A stretch of DNA of 64,000 nt from Allobosea sp. (GTDB lineage: Bacteria; Pseudomonadota; Alphaproteobacteria; Rhizobiales; Kaistiaceae): assembly GCA_017307955.1 (NCBI GenBank), contig JAFKFV010000016.1, positions 62,001-126,000 on the forward strand, in the 5' to 3' direction. Each line of letters opens with the position of its first letter. Within the stretch, counting starts at the first letter, position 1. Below, piece by piece: positions 52,577 to 61,781 of this stretch. The notes below the pieces were generated by a model. The model was not told the origin of the DNA, made no database searches, and saw nothing but the letters and a program-made list of their open reading frames with translations. A program made the position numbers and the translations under genes.

Positions 52577-53938
52577 TCAGTCCTCGCCCTCGCTCATCGC
52601 GAATTCGGCGCGCGTGATGCCGTGGCGCTTCAGCTTGTCGTAGAAGGTCTTTCGCGGCAGGCGGAGGCGCGCGAGCGTCGCGCGCACATCGCCATTCGTT
52701 TCGCGGAGCGCGGCGCGCATCAGCTCGGCTTCGAAGCGCTCGACCTGCTCCGAGAGCCCCCCATCGTCCAGGTCAGCGGAGGTCTCGGCGACGGGCGCAT
52801 CGGCGGTGAGCCCGAGCACGAAGCGCTCGGCGAAATGCAGCAATTCGCGGACATTGCCCGGCCAGTCGTGACGGGCAAGATGATCGCGCGCGTCTCGCGT
52901 CAGATCGGGGAGCGGCCGTCCGAAGCGTTCCGCCGAGCGTCGCAGGAAAGCGCCGAAGAGAAGCGGGATGTCCTCGCGCCGCTCCCTCAGCGGCGGCAGG
53001 CGCAGCGTCACGACATTCAGCCGGTAATAGAGATCGCTGCGGAAATCGCCCCGGGCCTTCGGATCGGAGAGATCGACCTTGGCCGCCGCGACGACGCGGA
53101 GATCGACCTTGCGGCTCTCATTGGTGCCGAGCGGCTCGACCCGCCGCGTCTCCAGCACGCGCAGCAGCTTCACCTGCAGCGAGGGCGGCATGGATTCGAT
53201 TTCGTCGAGGAAGAGCGTGCCGCCGTCCGAATGCTCGATGCGGCCGACGCGGCGCTTCTGCGCGCCGGTGAAGGCGCCGGCCTCGTGGCCGAACAGTTCG
53301 CTCTCGATCACCGTCTCCGGCAGCCCGCCGCAATTGAGCGCCACGAAGGCGCGCGGCGCGCGGCGACCCCAGCGATGGAGATGCTCGGCGACGACCTCCT
53401 TGCCGGTTCCGGTCTCGCCCTCCACCAGCACGTCGACATCGGCGTCCGCGATCTGGCGCACGGTCGCGCGCAGCCGCCGCATCGCGGGCGCCTCGCCGAG
53501 AAAGGCGATGTCGTCGCCGCCGCGCGCGGCCGCGGCCCGTAGGCTGCGGTTCTCGAGGACCAGCGCGCGCTTCTCTGCGGCGCGGCGGATCGCTTCCAGC
53601 AGCCGGTCGGCCGGATAGGGCTTGGCGATGAAGTCATAGGCGCCCTCGTGCAGCGAGGTGACGGCGAGCGCGATGTCGCCATGACCGGTCACGAGGATGA
53701 CGGGAAGGTCGGGATCGAGCCGGTGCAGGCGGCGGAAGAATTCGAGGCCGCCGAGGCCTGGCATGCGGATGTCGCTGACGACGACGCCGGGAAAGGACGC
53801 ATCGAGCGCCGCCAGCGCCGGCTCGGCGGCTGGGAAGAGCATCGGGCGGTAGCCCGCAAGTTCGAGCGTCTGCGCCGTCGCGGCGCGGAGATCGTCGTCG
53901 TCCTCGACGAAGACGACGGGAAGCGGCCCGTCGCTCAT
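52577..53938 (-). CDS. dctD: Sigma-54-dependent response regulator DctD
   Basis: A 453-residue NtrC-type activator: receiver domain (about 10-120) with phospho-acceptor D in [12 protein letters not shown]+ domain with Walker A GETGTGKE and the sigma-54-contacting GAFTGA loop, and a C-terminal Fis-type helix-turn-helix ([20 protein letters not shown]). It is the partner of DctB; ATG at 53938 overlaps the dctB stop by 4 bases (ATGA). It should bind the two palindromes upstream of dctA and open the sigma-54 promoter there. An upstream GTG at 53947 is an alternative start. Confidence 0.94.
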   Translation of the reverse strand: MSDGPLPVVFVEDDDDLRAATAQTLELAGYRPMLFPAAEPALAALDASFPGVVVSDIRMPGLGGLEFFRRLHRLDPDLPVILVTGHGDIALAVTSLHEGAYDFIAKPYPADRLLEAIRRAAEKRALVLENRSLRAAAARGGDDIAFLGEAPAMRRLRATVRQIADADVDVLVEGETGTGKEVVAEHLHRWGRRAPRAFVALNCGGLPETVIESELFGHEAGAFTGAQKRRVGRIEHSDGGTLFLDEIESMPPSLQVKLLRVLETRRVEPLGTNESRKVDLRVVAAAKVDLSDPKARGDFRSDLYYRLNVVTLRLPPLRERREDIPLLFGAFLRRSAERFGRPLPDLTRDARDHLARHDWPGNVRELLHFAERFVLGLTADAPVAETSADLDDGGLSEQVERFEAELMRAALRETNGDVRATLARLRLPRKTFYDKLKRHGITRAEFAMSEGED

Positions 53939-55743
53939 GGCGCACACGGGAGTTCGAGCACGAAGACCGTCCCCTGCCCCGCCTCAGCATCGAGCCGGAG
54001 CGTCCCGCCGAGTTCGCGCGCGATCTCGGCCGAGATGACGAGACCGAGCCCGAGCCCGGCCTCCTTGGTGGTGACGAAGGGCATGAATAGCGTCTCCGCG
54101 ACTTCCGGCGCGATCCCCGGGCCGTTGTCTGTGACGCGGAGGCTGACCCTGTCGCCCGCTCGCTCGACCGTGATGGCGATGCGTCCGTCGCTCCGGCCCT
54201 TCAGGGCGTCCAGCGCGTTCTGCAGCAGGTTGACGATGATCTGTTCGAGGCGGATGAGGCTCGCGCTCACCACTGCCCCGCCTTCGCTTCTGCTGCGGGT
54301 GATGGCGACGCCGCTGTCGCGGATGCGGCCGGCGAGCAGCGCCAGCGCGCCGTCGATGGCATCGTCGAGCGCGACCGGACCGGCCGAGCCGGCGGCGCGG
54401 CGGGCGAAGCTGCGCAGCGATCCGGTGATCTCGCCGATCCGTTCGGTGACGCGGGCGATGGCGCCGAGATTGTCGCGGACGCTCTCGCCCTTCCCCGCAT
54501 CGAGCAGGCGCCCGGCATTGTCGGCATAGGTGCGGATGGCGGCGAGCGGCTGGTTGACTTCATGCGCGACGCCGGCCGCGATCTGGCCGAGGATGGAAAG
54601 GCGGTTTGCCTGCGCAAGCTCGTCGCGGAGGCGCCGCACCCGCCCTTCGGCTGCCTCGCGGCCCTCCATCTCCGCGGCGAGCGCGGCGGTGCGCTCCGCC
54701 ACGCGGCGTTCCAGTTCGGCGTTCATCTCCGAAAGCGCCAGCTGCCGCCGCCGGATCGAGCGGCGACGGCGCTCGATCGCGACGCCGATCCCGGCGGCGA
54801 GGAGCAACGCGGCGATCGTCGCGAACAGCGCCAGCCTGACCGAGGAGGCGATCGCGGCATCGGCGGGGATGAGCACCGTCAGCCTCCATCCAGGCGCCAC
54901 ATCGCCGACCAGACCGCTCGCCGGAGCGAAGCCGACGGTTCCACTTCCGGCTGCGAGCCTCATCAATCCGTCGCTATCGGCGCCGAGCGGGAGCAGCCGC
55001 ATCGGAATCTCGCCGAGTTGCAGCGCCTCCCGCGTCGCGGCCTCGTCGGCCAGCGGCTCCAGCGTGGCGAAGCGCCAATCGGGCCGGCTGGTGGCGAGCA
55101 CGATGCCGTCGGCATTGCTGGCGAAGACGGTGTAGCCGCTGTCATGCCAGTTGGCCTCGACGCGGCCGAGTTCCGACTTGACGACGACCACGCCGAGCGG
55201 CCCTGCCGGTCCGTCGACCCGGTGCGAGAGATAGACGCCCGGCCGCCGGCTGACCGTGCCGAGCCCATACTGGAAGCCGCGGCCGCTCGCCATCGCCTCG
55301 GAGAAATAAGTGCGGAAGGCATAGTTGCTGCCGATGAAGCTGTCTGGCGCGTCGAAGTTCGATGCGGCGACCGCCACGCCGTCGCGCCCCACGATGTAGA
55401 GCACGCTCGATCCGGCATCGGCCGCCAGCGCCTTCAGCTTGCCGCCGATCGCGCGCGCGGCTCCGGCGTCCGGCGCCGAGAGGAGCGAGCGGATATCGCT
55501 GTCCTCTGCAAGGACGGCGGCGAGCAGACGCTGCTTGGAGATCTCGCCGGTCAGCGCCGCATTGGCGAGCGGCAGCGCCGCCGAAGCGCGGGCATCGAGC
55601 GCGCCGACCGCGACGCGGCGGCCATAGCGCTCGGCGCTGACCAGGATCCCGGCGACGATGACGAGCGCGACGGCCAGCAGCGCGGCCAGCGTCAGGCGGC
55701 GCTGCTGCGGCGGCATGGCGGATCGCCCGGCGATCAGGGTCAT
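53935..55743 (-). CDS. dctB: C4-dicarboxylate sensor histidine kinase DctB
   Basis: A 602-residue sensor kinase: first helix about 14-34, periplasmic PAS/dCache-like sensor (about 35-300, [19 protein letters not shown]), second helix about 300-320, coiled coil, H-box in [21 protein letters not shown]-box with [10 protein letters not shown] and G-boxes [12 protein letters not shown] and [12 protein letters not shown]. It senses C4-dicarboxylates (succinate, fumarate, malate) outside the cell. Coupled to dctD, and divergent from dctA over 238 bases with the regulatory sites. Length matches rhizobial DctB (about 620). Confidence 0.93.
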   Translation of the reverse strand: MTLIAGRSAMPPQQRRLTLAALLAVALVIVAGILVSAERYGRRVAVGALDARASAALPLANAALTGEISKQRLLAAVLAEDSDIRSLLSAPDAGAARAIGGKLKALAADAGSSVLYIVGRDGVAVAASNFDAPDSFIGSNYAFRTYFSEAMASGRGFQYGLGTVSRRPGVYLSHRVDGPAGPLGVVVVKSELGRVEANWHDSGYTVFASNADGIVLATSRPDWRFATLEPLADEAATREALQLGEIPMRLLPLGADSDGLMRLAAGSGTVGFAPASGLVGDVAPGWRLTVLIPADAAIASSVRLALFATIAALLLAAGIGVAIERRRRSIRRRQLALSEMNAELERRVAERTAALAAEMEGREAAEGRVRRLRDELAQANRLSILGQIAAGVAHEVNQPLAAIRTYADNAGRLLDAGKGESVRDNLGAIARVTERIGEITGSLRSFARRAAGSAGPVALDDAIDGALALLAGRIRDSGVAITRSRSEGGAVVSASLIRLEQIIVNLLQNALDALKGRSDGRIAITVERAGDRVSLRVTDNGPGIAPEVAETLFMPFVTTKEAGLGLGLVISAEIARELGGTLRLDAEAGQGTVFVLELPCAP

Positions 55744-55755
55744 TCGGAAAGGCTA

Positions 55756-55771
55756 GTGCGGATTTCCGCAC
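55756..55771. promoter_or_regulatory. Putative DctD-binding palindrome, distal site
   Basis: GTGCGGA and TCCGCAC form perfect 7-bp arms around two bases. It is the stronger of two tandem sites, 100 bases upstream of the sigma-54 promoter of dctA, an arrangement known from rhizobial dctA. It also lies near the dctB start, so DctD may affect dctBD expression. Confidence 0.75.
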
Positions 55772-55786
55772 GGCGCAACGCGCTGC

Positions 55787-55802
55787 GTGCGGATGGTCGC
55801 AC
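55787..55802. promoter_or_regulatory. Putative DctD-binding palindrome, proximal site
   Basis: GTGCGGA and GTCGCAC (outer 5 bases symmetric) around two bases. It lies 31 bases (about three helical turns) from the distal site, so two dimers would bind the same DNA face. A further GTGCGGA half-site lies in the leader at about 55899. Confidence 0.7.
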
Positions 55803-55856
55803 CCATCATCGCGAATGTATGGCTCAAAATAGCTGATTTCTGCCATTTCGCACATT

Positions 55857-55872
55857 TGGCACGGCCGTTGCG
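55857..55872 (+). promoter_or_regulatory. Sigma-54 promoter of dctA
   Basis: TGGCAC-GGCCG-TTGCG matches the consensus TGGCAC-N5-TTGC, with GG (55858-55859) and GC (55870-55871) spaced by 10 bases. It lies about 110 bases before the dctA ATG and 55 bases after the proximal DctD palindrome. Confidence 0.85.
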
Positions 55873-55981
55873 CCTTCCTCCCCCGAGACGCGGCGCCCGT
55901 GCGGAAATCGTGCCGGGGCGTCGGTGGAGGATTGGCCCGGGCCACGCGTCTCGTCCGGGCTTCGAGGAGGGGAGAACCTCA

Positions 55982-57322
55982 ATGGCCATCATCACCGCGC
56001 CGGTCGCCCACGACACGCACCGCAAGCCGCTCTATGCCCAGCTCTATTTTCAGGTGCTCACCGCGATCGCGCTCGGCATCGCGCTCGGGCATTTCTATCC
56101 CGAGATCGGCACTGCGCTGAAGCCGCTCGGCGACGCCTTCATCAAGCTGGTCAAGATGATCATCGCGCCGGTCATCTTCCTCACCGTGACGACCGGCATC
56201 GCCTCGATGCACGACCTCCGAAAGGTCGGCCGCGTCGTCGGCAAGGCGATGGCCTATTTCATCACCTTCTCGACGCTGGCGCTGGCGATCGGCCTCGTGG
56301 TGGCGAATGTCGTCCAGCCCGGCGCCGGCTTCAATGTCGATCCGGCCAGCCTCGACCCGGCCGCGGTGCAGACCTTCGCGGAGAAGGCGCATGACCAGAC
56401 GATCACCGGCTTCCTGATGAACATCATCCCGGTGACGATGGTCGATGCGCTGTCGTCCGGCGACATCCTGCAGGTGCTGTTCATCGCCGTCCTCTTCGGC
56501 ATTGCGCTCGCCATGGTCGGCGAGGCCGGCGAGCCGGTCACCCGCTTCCTGACCGCGCTGACCGTGCCGATCTTCCGGCTCGTCGCCATCCTGATGAAAG
56601 CGGCCCCGATCGGCGCGTTCGGCGCCATGGCCTTCACGATCGGCAAATATGGCATCGGCTCGGTCGTGAACCTCGCCTTCCTCGTCGGCACCTTCTACCT
56701 CACGGCGCTGCTCTTCGTGCTCGTCGTGCTCGGCGCCGTCGCCCGCTACAACGGCTTCTCGATCCTGAAGCTCATCCGCTACCTGAAGGAAGAGCTGCTG
56801 CTCGTGCTCGGCACCTCCTCGTCCGAGGCCGCCCTGCCCTCGCTGATGGACAAGATGGAGAAGGCCGGCGCCAAGCGCTCGGTCGTCGGCCTCGTGGTCC
56901 CGACCGGCTATTCGTTCAATCTCGACGGCACGAATATCTACATGACGCTGGCGGCGCTGTTCATCGCGCAGGCGACCAACACGCATCTGTCGCTGGAACA
57001 GCAGGTGCTGCTGCTGCTCGTCGCCATGCTCTCGTCCAAGGGCGCGGCGGGCATCACCGGCGCCGGCTTCATCACGCTCGCGGCGACGCTCTCCGTCGTT
57101 CCGAGCGTGCCGGTCGCCGGAATGGCGCTCATCCTCGGCGTCGACCGCTTCATGTCGGAATGCCGCGCGCTCACGAACTTCATCGGCAATGCGGTGGCGA
57201 CGCTGGTCGTCGCGCGCTGGGAAGGCGAGCTCGACACGGGCCGCCTACAGGCCGCGCTCAATGGCGAGGCGGTCGAGGACTTCGAAGAGGAACCGGACGG
57301 CGTCCTCGTCGCGGCGGAATGA
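55982..57322 (+). CDS. dctA: C4-dicarboxylate:cation symporter DctA
   Basis: A 446-residue DAACS-family carrier with about eight helices and two re-entrant loops. Visible signatures: [39 protein letters not shown] (serine-rich loop) and [22 protein letters not shown] (substrate-binding NxDGT). It imports succinate, fumarate and malate with protons or Na+. The ATG at 55982 is preceded by GAGGGGAG; longer upstream frames run through the promoter. Regulated by DctBD via the sigma-54 promoter. Confidence 0.95.
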   Translation: MAIITAPVAHDTHRKPLYAQLYFQVLTAIALGIALGHFYPEIGTALKPLGDAFIKLVKMIIAPVIFLTVTTGIASMHDLRKVGRVVGKAMAYFITFSTLALAIGLVVANVVQPGAGFNVDPASLDPAAVQTFAEKAHDQTITGFLMNIIPVTMVDALSSGDILQVLFIAVLFGIALAMVGEAGEPVTRFLTALTVPIFRLVAILMKAAPIGAFGAMAFTIGKYGIGSVVNLAFLVGTFYLTALLFVLVVLGAVARYNGFSILKLIRYLKEELLLVLGTSSSEAALPSLMDKMEKAGAKRSVVGLVVPTGYSFNLDGTNIYMTLAALFIAQATNTHLSLEQQVLLLLVAMLSSKGAAGITGAGFITLAATLSVVPSVPVAGMALILGVDRFMSECRALTNFIGNAVATLVVARWEGELDTGRLQAALNGEAVEDFEEEPDGVLVAAE

Positions 57323-57348
57323 GCGGCCGCACATCGGAGACATCGAGC

Positions 57349-57370
57349 AAGGGGCGCTTCGGCGCCCCTT
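57349..57370 (+). terminator. Intrinsic terminator of dctA
   Basis: A 9-bp stem (AAGGGGCGC / GCGCCCCTT) closed by a TTCG tetraloop, 27 bases after the dctA stop, with TTTT at 57374-57377. A very similar TTCG-loop hairpin at 58468-58495 ends the next unit. Confidence 0.8.
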
Positions 57371-57450
57371 CGCTTTTGGGCCGTTCGGAACCAAGGCGGC
57401 GTCGCTGAAGTTATCCGGGCAGTTCCAACCATGCTGCGGAGGCAAAGAAA

Positions 57451-57528
57451 ATGGGCCGTTCGATTCTCCTCTGGCTGCTCGGCGTTCCGATCCCGATCAT
57501 CATCCTCCTCGCGCTCTTCTGGCACTGA
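57451..57528 (+). CDS. 25-residue hydrophobic peptide
   Basis: Reads MGRSILLWLLGVPIPIIILL and then ALFWH: one membrane helix with a conserved GVPIPII kink. GGAGG lies 10 bases upstream. Short peptides of this pattern (GRSILLWLLG-PIPIII) recur in rhizobial genomes and are often missed by gene callers; here it lies 11 bases ahead of the PhnA-like gene, so they share a transcript. A function is not known. Confidence 0.7.
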   Translation: MGRSILLWLLGVPIPIIILLALFWH

Positions 57529-57539
57529 GGAGCGGCGAT

Positions 57540-58442
57540 ATGACCGTCGTCGCGTCACCCCTACCCGTCTCCGCGCCTGAATCGTCACAGTCCGCAATTT
57601 CCTGGGGCGCCGTCTTCGCGGGCGCGGCCGTCGCGGCCGCGGTCTCCCTGGCGATGTTCGTGCTCGGCTCGGGCCTCGGCTTCGCCGCCGTCTCGCCCTG
57701 GGCGAATGCCGGCGTCGCCGCGGGCACCTTCGCCGTCTCGGCGGCCATCTGGCTCGTGATCGTCCAGTGGGTCGCCTCGGCGCTCGGCGGCTACATCACC
57801 GGCCGCCTGCGCACGCGCTGGGTCGGCGTCCATACCGACGAAGTGTTCTTCCGCGATACCGCGCATGGCTTCCTCGCCTGGTGCGTAGCGACCATCATCG
57901 CTGCGCTGTTCCTGTCCTCGGTCGCCGTCGGCACGGTCACGACCGGCGTGAAGGCGGCCGGGTCGATCATGTCCGGCGCCGCGCAGACGGCGAGCGCCGG
58001 CGTCGGCGCCGCCTCGGCCAATGGGGCGGATCCGGCCGGCTATCTGGTCGACACGCTGTTCCGCCCCGTGGCCGACCAGCTGCCGCCGGCCCAGCCCGCT
58101 CCGGCCGTCGCCGCCGACGCGCGCGGAGAGGCGCTGCGCATCGTTGCCTCGGGCATCGCCAATGGCGAGATGCCGGATGCCGACAAGGCCTATCTGGCGC
58201 GGCTCGTCGCCAGCCGCACCGGCATCCCGGCGGCCGACGCCGAGACCCGCGTCAACGACATGCTCGCAGCCGTCGAGAATGCCAAGACGCAGGCCAAGGA
58301 AGCCGCCGACGCCGCCCGCAAGGCCGCCTCGACGACCATGCTGCTCGGCTTCCTCGCTCTCGTGATCGGCGCCTTCATCAGCGCCGTCGCCGCGGCGCTG
58401 GCCGGCCGGCTGCGCGACGAGGACGTCCCGTCCACGACCTGA
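57540..58442 (+). CDS. PhnA-like membrane protein
   Basis: A 300-residue membrane protein, usually annotated PhnA-like in rhizobia without a link to phosphonate use. Helices at about 15-45, 55-75, 110-130 and 275-295; the part between helix 3 and 4 (about 135-270) is an Ala-rich, charged coiled-coil-like segment (AETRVNDMLAAVENAKTQAK). ATG at 57540 follows GAGGAG. It is bounded by two TTCG-loop terminators with the 25-residue peptide. A stress-envelope role is often assumed, not shown. Confidence 0.75.
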   Translation: MTVVASPLPVSAPESSQSAISWGAVFAGAAVAAAVSLAMFVLGSGLGFAAVSPWANAGVAAGTFAVSAAIWLVIVQWVASALGGYITGRLRTRWVGVHTDEVFFRDTAHGFLAWCVATIIAALFLSSVAVGTVTTGVKAAGSIMSGAAQTASAGVGAASANGADPAGYLVDTLFRPVADQLPPAQPAPAVAADARGEALRIVASGIANGEMPDADKAYLARLVASRTGIPAADAETRVNDMLAAVENAKTQAKEAADAARKAASTTMLLGFLALVIGAFISAVAAALAGRLRDEDVPSTT

Positions 58443-58467
58443 CGGCACGCACCCTCTTCTCTTCCCG

Positions 58468-58495
58468 AAAGGGGCGGCTTCGGCCGCCCCTTTTT
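58468..58495 (+). terminator. Intrinsic terminator after the PhnA-like gene
   Basis: An 11-bp stem (AAAGGGGCGGC / GCCGCCCCTTT) with TTCG loop and a run of five T, 26 bases after the stop. Confidence 0.88.
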
Positions 58496-58611
58496 CGTTG
58501 GGTGCACTGCCGGCTCCAAAACGCACATTGCACGCGATATTCGTTCGTGATACGCCTTCTGGCGATGCGGAAAACGGCTGAGGAGAGCCGCCCGCACGAG
58601 GGAGGATATCA

Positions 58612-59652
58612 ATGACCAAGCGCTTCACGGGCGTCGCCATGCGCGCCCTGCCGATGATCGCCGCGACGCTCATGGGCCTTGCCGCGGCCCATGCCTCGGA
58701 CAACAAGATCGCCCTCATTCCCGGCGGTCCGCATCCCTATTTCGCGCCGTGGGAGCAGGCGGCTGCCGACGCCAAGAAGGACTTCGGCATCGCCGCGGTC
58801 GACTTCAAAGTTCCGGCCGAGTGGAAGCTGAACCTGCAGACCGAGCTGATCGAGAGCCTGGTCAGCCAGGGCTACAACGCCTTCGGCATCTTCCCGGGCG
58901 ACGCGGTCGGCATCAACACGACGGTCGAGGAACTCGCCTCGAACAACATCCCGTCGGCGGCGCTCGCCGGCTGCAGCCAGGACCCGACCAAGGTCGCCTT
59001 CTGCCTCGGCACCGACGTCTATAATTCGGCCTATCTCGGCACCAAGGCGCTGATCGAGTCTATGGGCGGCAAGGGCAAGATCGTGCACCTCGCCGGCCTC
59101 CTCGTCGACCCGAACACCAAGCTCCGCATGGAAGCCGTCGAGAAGGCGGTCGGCGAGACGAACGGCGCCGTCAGCCTCGTCCAGCACATCACCGACACCG
59201 ATGCGCAGGAAGCGGCCGACCAGAAGATCAACGCCCTGCTCGGCGCGCAGAAGGACCAGATCGACGGACTGATCGCCACGGCCTATATCCCGTCCGTGGT
59301 GGCCGCGAAGTCGCTCCGCAATCTCGGCGACAAGCGCATCAAGCTGGTCGGCATCGACGACGACAAGATCGTGCTCGACGGCATCAAGGACGGTTTCGTC
59401 GCCGGCACGATGGCGCAGAACCCCTACGGCCAGGGCTATGTCGGCGCCTATGTGCTCGACCTTCTGGCGAGCGGCACCTGCACGGTGAAGGCGGATGCGC
59501 CCTGGATCAAGACGCCCCAGACCGCGCATTTCATCGATTCCGGCACGCTGCTCATCAGCGCCTCGAACCTCGACAGCTACAGCTCGGATCTCAAGAAGCT
59601 GACCGGCGAAATCCAGTCGACGTTCAAGGACAAGTATCTCGACTGCAAGTAA
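58612..59652 (+). CDS. CUT2 sugar ABC transporter substrate-binding protein
   Basis: A 346-residue periplasmic binding protein of the ribose/galactose type. Signal peptide 1-28 (ending AAAHASDN), then ALIPGGPHPYFAPWEQAAAD, and LIESLVSQGYNAFGIFPGDAV as the usual first ligand-binding lobe; IKLVGIDDDKIVLDGIKDG matches the second lobe. Sugar or inositol ligand not decided. It is first of the CUT2 operon; a palindromic repeat separates it from the permeases. The 170 bases upstream, behind the terminator, hold a CGATATTCG near-palindrome that may be an operator. Confidence 0.92.
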   Translation: MTKRFTGVAMRALPMIAATLMGLAAAHASDNKIALIPGGPHPYFAPWEQAAADAKKDFGIAAVDFKVPAEWKLNLQTELIESLVSQGYNAFGIFPGDAVGINTTVEELASNNIPSAALAGCSQDPTKVAFCLGTDVYNSAYLGTKALIESMGGKGKIVHLAGLLVDPNTKLRMEAVEKAVGETNGAVSLVQHITDTDAQEAADQKINALLGAQKDQIDGLIATAYIPSVVAAKSLRNLGDKRIKLVGIDDDKIVLDGIKDGFVAGTMAQNPYGQGYVGAYVLDLLASGTCTVKADAPWIKTPQTAHFIDSGTLLISASNLDSYSSDLKKLTGEIQSTFKDKYLDCK

Positions 59653-59665
59653 GGGCGCGGGTCAG

Positions 59666-59796
59666 ACCCTCACCCCGACCCTCTCCCGCCAGCGGGAGAG
59701 GGTGCGCCGGCACCCATGCCGGTGAACACGCTGCATCATCGCCGCCTGCACGACGAGCCCCCTCTCCCGCTCGCGGGAGAGGGTTGGGGTGAGGGC
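59666..59796. repeat. REP/BIME-like palindromic repeat, copy 2
   Basis: Left arm CCCTCACCCCGACCCTCTCC with hairpin, right arm with hairpin ending GGTTGGGGTGAGGG; the two outer arms are near-complementary over more than 20 bases and can close a long stem. The arms are nearly identical to copy 1 (25147-25250) while the middle differs. As in copy 1, the element lies directly behind the binding-protein gene and before the permeases. Confidence 0.88.
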
Positions 59797-59820
59797 AAGG
59801 CCTGAACGGATGAGATATCC

Positions 59821-60828
59821 ATGACCCTCTCCGCCACATCGGAGGATCGGCGCAATCCCCTTGCGGGGCTGCTCGCCGAGAACTCCAACCTGATCGGGCT
59901 CGCCGCGATCATCATCCTGTTCTGGATCGGCTTCACCAGCTACGCGCCGGGCTTCGTCTCCTCGTTCAACCTCTTCGCACTGTCGCGCTCGCTGGCGATC
60001 GACATCGTGGTCGGCTTTTCGACCATGGTCGTGCTCGCGACGGGCGGCATGAACCTCGCCATCGGCTCGATCGGCGTCTGCGCGGTCATGTTCGCCGGCT
60101 GGCTGATGCAGGAGGTTGGCATCCCGCTGCCGATCGCCCTCGTCGCCGGCCTCGCCCTCGGCGCGCTGCTCGGCTTCCTGAACGGCTTTGCCATCGTGCG
60201 CTCCGGAGTCAACGCCTTCATCATCACGCTCGCCAGCGCCAGCCTCTTCCTCGGCGCCATGCTGATCCTCTCCAAGGCCGTGACCTTCAACACGCTGCCG
60301 CCCGAGGTCGCCGCCTTCGGCCGCATGAAATGGGGCTTCGTCTCGCCGCTGATGGTCATCGCGCTCGCGATCGGCGCCGCCATGGTCGTGCTCTTCCGCT
60401 TCACCGCGCTCGGCCGCGAGATCCTCGCCGCCGGCGCCAATGCGAGGGCCGCCGAGCTTTCGGGCGTCCCGGTCGGCCGGGCGATCATCGTCGCGCATAT
60501 GCTGTCGGGGCTGCTCGCCGCCGCAGCCGGGCTGATGCTGCTCTTCCGCCTCGGCGCCGCCATGCCCTCGATCGGGCAGGACTGGCTGCTGCCCTCCTTC
60601 CTCGCGCCAGTCCTCGGCGGCACGCTGCTTTCCGGCGGCTATGTCTCCGTCATCGGCACCATTCTCGGCGCGCTGCTCGTCACCACCATCCGCAGCGGCC
60701 TCCTCGTGATGCAGATCGGCAATTTCTGGCTGCAGCTCTTCCTCGGCCTCATCCTGCTCCTCGCCGTGATGCTCGATCGCTATCGCAGCGTCCATGCCGA
60801 GCGGCGCAGCCTGGGAAAACGCGCATGA
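59821..60828 (+). CDS. CUT2 sugar ABC transporter permease 1
   Basis: A 335-residue RbsC-type permease with about ten helices: SLAIDIVVGFSTMVVLATGG and MNLAIGSIGV, the segment GFAIVRSGVNAFIITLASA, and GGTLLSGGYVSVIGTILGALL near the end. CUT2 permeases lack the EAA loop. It overlaps the second permease by 4 bases (ATGA). Two different permease genes (not one homodimer) mean a heterodimer. Confidence 0.92.
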   Translation: MTLSATSEDRRNPLAGLLAENSNLIGLAAIIILFWIGFTSYAPGFVSSFNLFALSRSLAIDIVVGFSTMVVLATGGMNLAIGSIGVCAVMFAGWLMQEVGIPLPIALVAGLALGALLGFLNGFAIVRSGVNAFIITLASASLFLGAMLILSKAVTFNTLPPEVAAFGRMKWGFVSPLMVIALAIGAAMVVLFRFTALGREILAAGANARAAELSGVPVGRAIIVAHMLSGLLAAAAGLMLLFRLGAAMPSIGQDWLLPSFLAPVLGGTLLSGGYVSVIGTILGALLVTTIRSGLLVMQIGNFWLQLFLGLILLLAVMLDRYRSVHAERRSLGKRA

Positions 60829-61781
60829 CCGGCCTGTTCGACCGTATTCTCGCCAAGGAATGGTCGGCGCTCGCCGCGGCGATCATCGCCGGCACGATTG
60901 GCCTGGCGCTGACCTCCCCCGCCTTCCTGACCGAGTTCAACCTCTATGTGATGCTGCGCTCCTTCTGCGTGGTGCTCGTCGTCGCCTTCGCGCAGATGCT
61001 GACGCTGGCGGTCGGCCAGCTCAATCTCTCGATCGGCGCCTTGGGCGGCCTCGTCGCGGTGCTGGTCGGCGGCATGATGGAGAAGCTCGGCCTGCCGATC
61101 CCGGTCGCGATCCTCGCCGGCCTCCTCGTCGGCGCGGCGGGCGGGCTCGCCAATGGCCTGCTGACGGTGAGGACCGGCATCAACGGCTTCATCATCACCC
61201 TCGCCACGGCCTCGGCCTTCACAGGCATCAATCTCGGCATCACGGAATCGGTGCCCTTCTACGACATGCCGGCCGCCTTCGTCGCCTTCGGCTCGGCACG
61301 CTTCTCGGCCTTCCCCTATCTGCTCATCCCGCCGGTGATCGTCGCGCTGGCGCTCGGCCTCTTCCTCGCCCGCACCATTCCCGGCCGGCAACTGCTGGCA
61401 GTCGGTGGCAATCCGCACGCGGCCGAGCTTTCGGGCATCCCCAAGGACCGGATCGTCGTCCTGGCGCATACGCTGTCGGGCCTCCTCTCCGCGGTCGGCG
61501 CCATCCTGGCCGTCGCGCAGCTCGGCTCGGCGCAGCCGACCATCGGCGCCGACTGGCTGCTGATGTCCTTTGCGGCGCCGATCATCGGCGGCGCTGCGCT
61601 GACCGGCGGCCATATCTCCGTCGCGTCTACCGCGCTCGCCGTCGTCCTGATCGTCCTCATCCAGAACGGCATGGTGCTGACGCAGGTCGATCCCTACTGG
61701 GTGCAGTTCGTGCTCGGCGCGCTGATCCTCGCCGCCGTCGCGCTCAACCGGGCGCGCGCGCTCAGGGCGGAGCGCGGCTGA
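60825..61781 (+). CDS. CUT2 sugar ABC transporter permease 2
   Basis: A 318-residue RbsC-type permease, paralogue of the previous gene: FAQMLTLAVGQLNLSIGALG, GLLTVRTGINGFIITLATAS, and GGAALTGGHISVASTALAVV. Start ATG at 60825 in an ATGA overlap; its TGA shares a base with the ATPase ATG (TGATG). It forms the other half of the channel. Confidence 0.92.
   Translation: MTGLFDRILAKEWSALAAAIIAGTIGLALTSPAFLTEFNLYVMLRSFCVVLVVAFAQMLTLAVGQLNLSIGALGGLVAVLVGGMMEKLGLPIPVAILAGLLVGAAGGLANGLLTVRTGINGFIITLATASAFTGINLGITESVPFYDMPAAFVAFGSARFSAFPYLLIPPVIVALALGLFLARTIPGRQLLAVGGNPHAAELSGIPKDRIVVLAHTLSGLLSAVGAILAVAQLGSAQPTIGADWLLMSFAAPIIGGAALTGGHISVASTALAVVLIVLIQNGMVLTQVDPYWVQFVLGALILAAVALNRARALRAERG

Noticed and set aside
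58501..58611. Promoter TTGCAC-17-TACGCC before the CUT2 binding protein
   Set aside because: The -10 match is too weak to report; only the CGATATTCG near-palindrome is mentioned as a possible operator.
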